Virus record (IMG/VR): IMGVR_UViG_3300005915_000040
Span: 1-41,780 of that record
Reading direction: 5' to 3' (one strand)
DNA length: 41,780 bases
Source of the DNA: a virus
A program made the position numbers and the translations under genes. This document shows, piece after piece, positions 37,188 to 41,780 of the stretch. Below the pieces are notes generated by a model. It had not been told where the DNA came from. It ran no database searches and saw only the letters and a list, made by a program, of their open reading frames with translations. The stretch's first letter is position 1, and each line of letters begins with the position of its first letter.

Positions 37188-37514
37188 ATGAAACCAGCTG
37201 ATGTAAGACTAAAAATTAAGCAACTCAAAGAGTCTTTAAAACTTAATAAAGTGCTTACTAAAGAGTACGCTAAATATTTAGAAAAAGACTACTTCGAACG
37301 TCGCGTTAGAGAGCAACAAGAAGTAATTGATGAAGCTCAAGCAAAAATAGATACTATAACAGAAAAACGTAATAACATTATTTTTGATATAGGAAGAATT
37401 GAGCAATACGATAAGCATCGTAGAAAAAGATTAGTGTATCTACAAAACATTAAGAAAATTATGCAATTCAAAGAGCTCATTGCTAAGATTAGAAAGGAGA
37501 CCGCAGATGGCTAA
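37188..37514 (+). CDS. Coiled-coil protein of unknown function
   Basis: A 108-residue protein starting MKPADVRLKIKQLKESLKLN, with TAGGAG at 37178-37183 in the recurring leader TATAGGAGATAAA. Nearly all residues are in long heptad-like helices rich in Lys and Glu (REQQEVIDEAQAKIDTITEKRNN... RRKRLVYLQNIKKIM). The frame is open farther upstream through the terminator hairpin, but the start at 37188 is the only one with a ribosome site. It overlaps the CsrA-like gene by eight bases. Confidence 0.6.
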   Translation: MKPADVRLKIKQLKESLKLNKVLTKEYAKYLEKDYFERRVREQQEVIDEAQAKIDTITEKRNNIIFDIGRIEQYDKHRRKRLVYLQNIKKIMQFKELIAKIRKETADG

Positions 37515-37674
37515 AGTAATCTGTATCCGTAAATACCAAGACGTAATTGAATTAAAATTACATAATGAGGTTATCGCTAATATTGTTATTGCTAAGTCCT
37601 CTAGGACTTCATCTGTGAATCTCAGTATAGAGTCGCCTTCAAAAGTCAAGATTAATAGAGTAAGTGTTAAATAA
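37507..37674 (+). CDS. CsrA/RsmA-like RNA-binding regulator
   Basis: A 55-residue protein whose end matches the CsrA signature: SVNLSIESPSKVKINRVSV compares with CsrA VRIGVNAPKEVSVHREEI, including an Arg (R51) at the position of the RNA-binding Arg44. The start MAKVICIRKYQDVIEL is weaker but strand-like. CsrA dimers bind GGA in leaders and repress or stabilise mRNA. AAAGGAG precedes the ATG, which overlaps the coiled-coil gene. The surrounding leaders all contain AGGA, so local targets are plausible. Lack of the usual GxxAP glycine makes this likely but not certain. Confidence 0.6.
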   Translation: MAKVICIRKYQDVIELKLHNEVIANIVIAKSSRTSSVNLSIESPSKVKINRVSVK

Positions 37675-37689
37675 ACACGGGAGCTTCAA

Positions 37690-37866
37690 ATGTGTAAAGA
37701 CGACGGAATACCGAAGTTCATTTTATCCGCAGACAGACCAAATGCTGCAGCGGCTTTGAAAGCTTTTATCATTAATTTAAATGTGTATTCTGATGAACGT
37801 TGCTATCTTGAGTCGTTGTACGATGAATTTCGTAAATACATCGAAGATCACCCTGAAGGGGACTAA
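37690..37866 (+). CDS. Small helical protein of unknown function
   Basis: A 58-residue protein MCKDDGIPKFILSADRPN..., starting after GGGAG at about 37680. It has an alpha-helical middle (NAAAALKAFIINLNVYSDERC) and an acidic end (RKYIEDHPEGD). It ends two bases before the exonuclease start, implying coupling. Function unknown; the size puts it just below the usual ORF cutoff. Confidence 0.5.
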   Translation: MCKDDGIPKFILSADRPNAAAALKAFIINLNVYSDERCYLESLYDEFRKYIEDHPEGD

Positions 37867-37868
37867 AA

Positions 37869-38741
37869 ATGATGCTCATAGATATGTCGATGGTTATGCA
37901 TCGTTGTTATGCTAAAATGGATTTTCTCAAGAACTCTGAAGGTGATCCAACTGGAATGGAATTTGGTAGTCTACGCATTATTCAAAGTTTAAAGACTAAG
38001 TTCCCAGATCAAAAAATTGTGTTGTGTCTTGATAGCCGAAAAAGTTGGAGGAAAGAAAAGTATAAAACGTACAAAGCAGATCGTGTAACACCGAGCGATC
38101 GTAGTTACAGAAGTCGAATAAATACACTTTTAAAATTTCTACGTGAAGAGTATAATACTGCTGAAGCTGAAGGGTACGAAGCAGACGATGTAATGTATTC
38201 TTTATCATTACTACCAGGGATTCATTACATTTATTCAAATGATCATGACCTGCTACAAGCGGTGACTGACCGCTGTACAGTGCTTAAATCTTTTAAGTCA
38301 GTTCTGTACCACTGGGACATCGACAAGGTGGTAGAAACTTATGGTGTTCCGCCGAAATTATTGACAAAGTATTTTGCATTTACAGGTGACCGTATAGATG
38401 CAGTTGCCGGTGTGCCACGGATCAGTAAAAAGCATCTTGCTGAATTACTGGTATGGGCTGATGCTGTGAATCGTAACGGCGTTGATGAAGTTTGCACTGC
38501 TGACTGGCCTATAAATATGAAAATGAAAATTCATGATTATGTGAATAGTGGTGAGTACGCAAAATCTTATGAGCTCATTAAGCTTTGTGATTTAAACAAA
38601 GTTGCAGAGTTTGATAACGTCAAGTGGTGTAACGAACCTCGTGGTGATGTTGGTTTTGTTAAAGAGTGCTTGCAGCAATGGAACATTTACTCGTTGAGTC
38701 TCAGTAAAAAGTATCAAGTTGTAGGCACTGAAGAGTTCTAA
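37869..38741 (+). CDS. 5'-3' exonuclease / flap endonuclease (FEN family)
   Basis: A 290-residue enzyme with the metal-binding acidic residues of the family: MLIDMSMV at the start, CLDSRKSWRKEKYKTYKADR, AEGYEADDVM, SNDHDLLQAV and GDRIDAVAGVPRI with the following HLAELL (H2TH-like). It resembles T5 and T7 gp6-type nucleases rather than the fused PolI domain, matching the polymerase at 30324, which has none. It would remove RNA primers and degrade host DNA. It begins two bases after the preceding gene. Confidence 0.87.
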   Translation: MMLIDMSMVMHRCYAKMDFLKNSEGDPTGMEFGSLRIIQSLKTKFPDQKIVLCLDSRKSWRKEKYKTYKADRVTPSDRSYRSRINTLLKFLREEYNTAEAEGYEADDVMYSLSLLPGIHYIYSNDHDLLQAVTDRCTVLKSFKSVLYHWDIDKVVETYGVPPKLLTKYFAFTGDRIDAVAGVPRISKKHLAELLVWADAVNRNGVDEVCTADWPINMKMKIHDYVNSGEYAKSYELIKLCDLNKVAEFDNVKWCNEPRGDVGFVKECLQQWNIYSLSLSKKYQVVGTEEF

Positions 38742-38753
38742 GGAGAAAGCACA

Positions 38754-39587
38754 ATGTGGACGCACGAGCGGTTGAAACCAAAGAAGTGGGCTGAGCAGCC
38801 AGCGAAGTACAAACAAATGAAGTACAACGGCCATCGATGCACGTTTTTTAAACAAGGAGACGGCCAACTTGTAGGATTCGAACGAACGATTAGAGCTGAC
38901 CGCGAAATTAGGTTGCTACGACCAAAGATTAAAGAGTACCGGTGGTGGAAGATACTAGATAAGATTCCGCCCATGTCTTCAGTCGACGGTGAGCTTTACG
39001 TTGATTTCGGTAATGCAGGTGACGCTGCGCACGCTATTGCTGAATGCTCTAAGGATCTTGATTTCATGCCGTTCGCGGTGCCGTACTGGGAAGGATTCCA
39101 GATGTACAGCCAAGGCGTGTTCTTTTGCGAAAAAGAATTGAAGCCTCTTGGGCTGAAAACCGCTGAGGTGTTTGGCGTGTATGAACATGATACGTACGAA
39201 TCAATGTGCTATGATGCTGAGCAGTTGGACATCGAAGGATGGGTGCTGAAAAATTATAACTATGACGAGTGGTGGAAAGTTAAACCGCAGCGTGAAGTTG
39301 ATGCAATAGTCACAGGGTTTGTTGATGGCAATGGTAAGTACCTCGGGTTGGTAGGTTCATTGAAGTGTTCAGTTTATATCAATGGTGAACTCGAAGAGAT
39401 TGCTAAGGTCAGCGGCATGGACGACGAGGTACGAATTAATATTGATGAAGAAAAAGATCTCGGCCGTGTATGTGAGATCGAGTACCAAGAAGTCGGTAAC
39501 GGTGGAAGATTAATACATGCACACTTTCAGCGATGGCGGGACGATAAACCCGTTGAGGAGTGCGTTGTAGTTAGGAGCGACTTGTAA
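38754..39587 (+). CDS. ATP-dependent DNA ligase
   Basis: A 277-residue enzyme with TAAGGAGAAAG at 38739-38749. Nucleotidyltransferase motifs are KYNGHR with Lys23 as the adenylylated residue (N replaces the usual D in KxDG), DGE at 78-80, EGWVLK at 162-167 and WWKVKP at 174-179. The C-terminal about 90 residues are an OB-fold domain (DAIVTGFVDGNGKYLG). It is a minimal ligase without added domains, similar in size to other phage ligases. Together with the exonuclease and polymerase it completes Okazaki-type processing. Confidence 0.88.
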   Translation: MWTHERLKPKKWAEQPAKYKQMKYNGHRCTFFKQGDGQLVGFERTIRADREIRLLRPKIKEYRWWKILDKIPPMSSVDGELYVDFGNAGDAAHAIAECSKDLDFMPFAVPYWEGFQMYSQGVFFCEKELKPLGLKTAEVFGVYEHDTYESMCYDAEQLDIEGWVLKNYNYDEWWKVKPQREVDAIVTGFVDGNGKYLGLVGSLKCSVYINGELEEIAKVSGMDDEVRINIDEEKDLGRVCEIEYQEVGNGGRLIHAHFQRWRDDKPVEECVVVRSDL

Positions 39588-39615
39588 ATATTAACTACGC
39601 TTAAGGAGGTTTGTG

Positions 39616-39849
39616 ATGAAAACTCTATGGTTAATTGTTGTACTAGTAGTCGTGTCAGGTATCACTGGGTGTCGAACACCTGAAGAGCAATCGATTATTA
39701 CGCCTACTGTTGTGCCGATCACTACTGAGAAACTCTACACCGAGAAAGAAGTATATGAGTTGATGTACGGTAAAGAGTCGGTATATGAGCTTGCTCTTAA
39801 ACAACAAATGCTGATTCATAAAATGTTTGTAGAAAAATACGGAGAATAA
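39616..39849 (+). CDS. Predicted small lipoprotein
   Basis: A 77-residue protein; AAGGAGG at 39603-39609 supports ATG 39616, although GTG 39613 is also in frame. MKTLWLIVVLVVVSGITGC is a signal peptide ending in a lipobox-like ITGC, so Cys19 would be lipidated. The remainder is acidic with a helix (YTEKEVYELMYGKESVYELAL). It probably sits in the outer or inner membrane. A superinfection-exclusion or spanin-like role is possible; it does not have the Pro-rich stretch of typical Rz1 spanins. Confidence 0.65.
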   Translation: MKTLWLIVVLVVVSGITGCRTPEEQSIITPTVVPITTEKLYTEKEVYELMYGKESVYELALKQQMLIHKMFVEKYGE

Positions 39850-39860
39850 GGACGGCTGGT

Positions 39861-41096
39861 ATGAAAAAGCCCACAGTGTTAGTTTGTAAATTAGGTGTTG
39901 CATTTTGGACGGATGAAGAACGGAATAAAAGGAGTGCAAAATTTAGTAGCGCTGGTGACCAAGGAGAAGCATCAAGTATTGTTCGTCATCTCATTGAGCG
40001 CGACGACATTAATACGGTTTACTTCGGCAAGTGGAACGGCAAAATTCCTGAAGGCCTCACTGTGATAAAGCCGAATGTGCAAGGCATAGAAACTTTCTGC
40101 ACTGCAAGAGAACAACGCGAAAGATGGGAAAGTGATGCACAAGTTGTAGCAAAATTCGATCCTAAACTTTTTGTCACCGTGTCAGGATATACCCCTACTA
40201 GATTCGATATCGGTAATAAGCACGAGGAGGCTGTGCAGTTGTGCTCAATGAGGTATGTTGGACCGGCCTTGAGTATCATTGAACGATTTAAGCTTAAACG
40301 GTTGGTGGTGTTATGTGATACAAGAAACATCCCAAAGGAAGCTGAAATGTATTACGGGTTCCCACATATTAAACCGGCTGCAGTGTTATCACTCCGTGAG
40401 CATGAAAGTAAGCGTGTTATAATGGGTGTTAAGACTTTGATTCGTGAAGTCTACGGAGCAAGATACTTGATTGATGTGAGTAAGTTCAGTTCACGAAATA
40501 AGCCGTACGATTGCACAATTTTTCAGCATGCTCATATCATGACGGATAAGCATCTAAAAGGGTTTGATGACGTATGGAGAACCGTATTAGCTCCAGATGA
40601 TGATCTAAGAAAGATGGTGGCCTCTGGATTGAGGTTATATGGTAAAGGGTGGGAATACTACAGTAAGTATGACGCGTCCTTTATGAGGCCTCCTACAACC
40701 TTAGATCAGATGCTTAGAGCATACGGTAACGCTAAGACCACAGTGCTTGCTACAAATAACAGATTTTATACATATAAGATCCGTTTTTGCTTAGAGCAAA
40801 ATTGTTTGCCCATTTTCTATGGAAGCGGTGAAGAATACACATTTGATCCACTCGAGTTATATTACCCGCTAGATTCGCCGCTTCGAATTAAAGAACCTGG
40901 TGATATGAAACGACTTGTTGAGTTTTGGAAAAATGACGCTACTGCTCGTAAGCAAGAAATTAAGCGCTTGAAAAAATTAACATTACCTGACTGGAGTTTG
41001 TTTGACAGCTGTGTTAGCGATGTACTTAATGGTGCTGATACTACAAGTGACTCTTGGTGGAAAAAGTACGGAGGCTACCGTGAACTTTGCAAATGA
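39861..41096 (+). CDS. Putative GT-B-type glycosyltransferase
   Basis: A 411-residue protein. The N-terminal half has Rossmann-like strands (PTVLVCKLGVAFW, FVTVSGYTP) and the C-terminal half contains RRPPT... style loops and YTYKIRFCLEQNCLPIFYGSGEEYTFD, which looks like the nucleotide-sugar-binding half of a GT-B enzyme. A DNA-modifying sugar transferase or a surface-glycan enzyme are both possible; the genomic position beside ligase and nuclease favours DNA handling, but this is inference. It overlaps the next gene by 17 bases. The fold assignment itself is only moderately supported. Confidence 0.42.
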   Translation: MKKPTVLVCKLGVAFWTDEERNKRSAKFSSAGDQGEASSIVRHLIERDDINTVYFGKWNGKIPEGLTVIKPNVQGIETFCTAREQRERWESDAQVVAKFDPKLFVTVSGYTPTRFDIGNKHEEAVQLCSMRYVGPALSIIERFKLKRLVVLCDTRNIPKEAEMYYGFPHIKPAAVLSLREHESKRVIMGVKTLIREVYGARYLIDVSKFSSRNKPYDCTIFQHAHIMTDKHLKGFDDVWRTVLAPDDDLRKMVASGLRLYGKGWEYYSKYDASFMRPPTTLDQMLRAYGNAKTTVLATNNRFYTYKIRFCLEQNCLPIFYGSGEEYTFDPLELYYPLDSPLRIKEPGDMKRLVEFWKNDATARKQEIKRLKKLTLPDWSLFDSCVSDVLNGADTTSDSWWKKYGGYRELCK

Positions 41097-41478
41097 AAGT
41101 GCATACACTCGATGGTTCTGTGAAAGAGTCGAAAAGATGGGCTCCAAAGTTGTTGCGTTTGTTGGGAACTCTTACCAAAAATCTGGGATACCCGATAGGT
41201 ACATTTCGCATCCTATATTTAGAGGATGGATAGAGTTCAAAAGACATAATGTGCAGTGTAAAACGAACCAACGAATCTTTATTAAGGATGCATTACGTGT
41301 GGGAGATACCGCGTTAGTTGTACGATTATTGAAAGATTATCATACGACTGTTGAAGATACTCATCAAACAGTGTATGCGTATCTTGATTTAAAACCTGTA
41401 ATTTTGATGTCTAAAACAGAAGCTGGAAGAGAACTGCTAGGGTTCTTAGCTAACGGTTGGAGAGCAATGCAACACTAA
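41080..41478 (+). CDS. VRR-NUC-like endonuclease
   Basis: A 132-residue protein starting at GTG 41080 with GGAGG at 41070-41074; upstream in-frame ATG codons lack a ribosome site. GNSYQKSGIPDRYISH and GWIEFKRHN provide the PD-(D/E)xK layout (Asp39, Glu52, Lys54) characteristic of VRR-NUC/Holliday-junction-type nucleases, and QRIFIKDALRVGDTALVV is the following helix-strand. Phage VRR-NUCs act on branched DNA or recombination intermediates. Unlike nearly all others in the window this gene uses GTG. Confidence 0.72.
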   Translation: MNFANESAYTRWFCERVEKMGSKVVAFVGNSYQKSGIPDRYISHPIFRGWIEFKRHNVQCKTNQRIFIKDALRVGDTALVVRLLKDYHTTVEDTHQTVYAYLDLKPVILMSKTEAGRELLGFLANGWRAMQH

Positions 41479-41480
41479 CT

Positions 41481-41667
41481 AAACTAGTGAGCAAATAATA
41501 TTAACTATAAAATTTTATTGATTAGCAAATGTATGATACACCGAAGGTAGATCTTTTATAAGTTAATAACAAGGTATTTGGTTGAATCCTCTTTCTAACC
41601 TCGGTTCGGCGCAACGCTGACTGAACCTCTGTGAAGTAGTCGCAATACTTCTGTTGCTCACTAGTTT
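41481..41667 (+). ncRNA. Structured RNA candidate closed by a 14-bp stem
   Basis: AAACTAGTGAGCAA (41481-41494) is perfectly complementary to TTGCTCACTAGTTT (41654-41667), enclosing about 159 bases. Inside are GGTTC...GAACC around a GCG-CAA-CGC hairpin (about 41605-41631) and GAAGTA...TACTTC (about 41634-41652), so a multi-branched RNA is likely. The next gene's AAGGAG follows 10 bases after the closing stem. It could be a riboswitch-like leader or another self-processing element; no known class is matched. This accounts for the 41479-41691 gap. Confidence 0.6.
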
Positions 41668-41691
41668 ATAATTTTAAGGAGAAATAGAACA

Positions 41692-41780
41692 ATGTATATA
41701 TACGGAAAAAAAGATGATAAGAGATTTGTGATCGGCATTTCTGCTAAAGAAAATATTAAAGATGCAATTTGTGATTTGAG
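41692..41780 (+). CDS. Unknown protein, 5' part only
   Basis: An ORF starting MYIYGKKDDKRFVIGISAKE, with AAGGAGAAA at 41676-41684. It runs off the window end, so length and family cannot be judged. It is the gene controlled by the structured leader at 41481-41667. Confidence 0.5.
   Translation, partial: MYIYGKKDDKRFVIGISAKENIKDAICDL

Noticed and set aside
41481-41667. tRNA or group I intron
   Set aside because: No cloverleaf or CCA-like end, and no group I P7 or P3 core pattern is visible within the closed stem.
1-41780. CRISPR array
   Set aside because: No regularly spaced repeats with unique spacers occur; the tandem repeats found are 7 bp, 12 bp and single-gene modules.

Overview
The window is one continuous stretch of an AT-rich genome of a tailed, double-stranded DNA bacteriophage. 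Every supported gene lies on the + strand, most are packed with 1- to 4-base TAATG or ATGA overlaps, and the left third is a long, non-contractile (siphovirus-type) tail module in the order used by phage lambda. No head, terminase, lysis, integrase or tRNA genes are visible, so this is a fragment. Two proteins hint at the host. One small secreted protein ends in a PEP-CTERM-like sorting signal, and another carries a lipobox. Both point to a Gram-negative host with an exosortase system, for example Planctomycetota or Verrucomicrobiota relatives; that host guess is inference.

Layout. (1) 1-13310, tail: end of a repeat-containing structural protein, two tandem minor-capsid/tail-terminator paralogues, tail tube, G/GT tail chaperones joined by a classic -1 slippery heptamer, tape measure, two tandem gpM-like proteins (the second extended), a pectate-lyase-fold tailspike with an apparent Sec signal, gpL-like Fe-S protein, reduced NlpC/P60 (gpK-like) protein, and a 1,096-residue tip protein that fuses an I-like beta-grasp domain to J. 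(2) 13540-20343, a nine-gene cassette for sugar chemistry: glycosyltransferases, a MobA-like nucleotidyltransferase, and two methyltransferases including FkbM type. A 231-bp inverted-repeat element interrupts it. (3) 20465-32249, replication and nucleotide metabolism: SNF2 helicase, a probable DnaG-type primase fused to an MCM-like AAA+ helicase, two orphan DNA methyltransferases, dCMP deaminase, a DUF1937 protein and family A DNA polymerase. (4) 32250-37866, a promoter- and palindrome-rich non-coding region followed by many very small genes. (5) 37869-41780: 5'-3' exonuclease, ATP-dependent DNA ligase, lipoprotein, a putative glycosyltransferase, a VRR-NUC-like nuclease, and a structured leader before a truncated gene.

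The most striking content is in region 4. At least three, and probably four, hammerhead-ribozyme-like RNAs of the type II permutation (stem II open) sit between consecutive small genes, with the 5' arm beginning at or within 7 bases of the upstream stop codon in three cases. Each has stem III, a GUC cleavage triplet, stem I, and a loop-I/3'-flank pseudoknot that changes sequence between copies while keeping its pairing. In two copies a pyrimidine tract complementary to the downstream Shine-Dalgarno sequence lies upstream of the cleavage site and the Shine-Dalgarno downstream of it. This suggests, as a hypothesis, that self-cleavage frees the ribosome binding site. The same interval encodes a CsrA-like RNA-binding protein, the PEP-CTERM-like protein, three copies of a tiny basic peptide, and single-span membrane micropeptides. 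Four copies of a 29-bp dyad-symmetric element occur in pairs in the two main intergenic regions and look like operators of a shared regulon.
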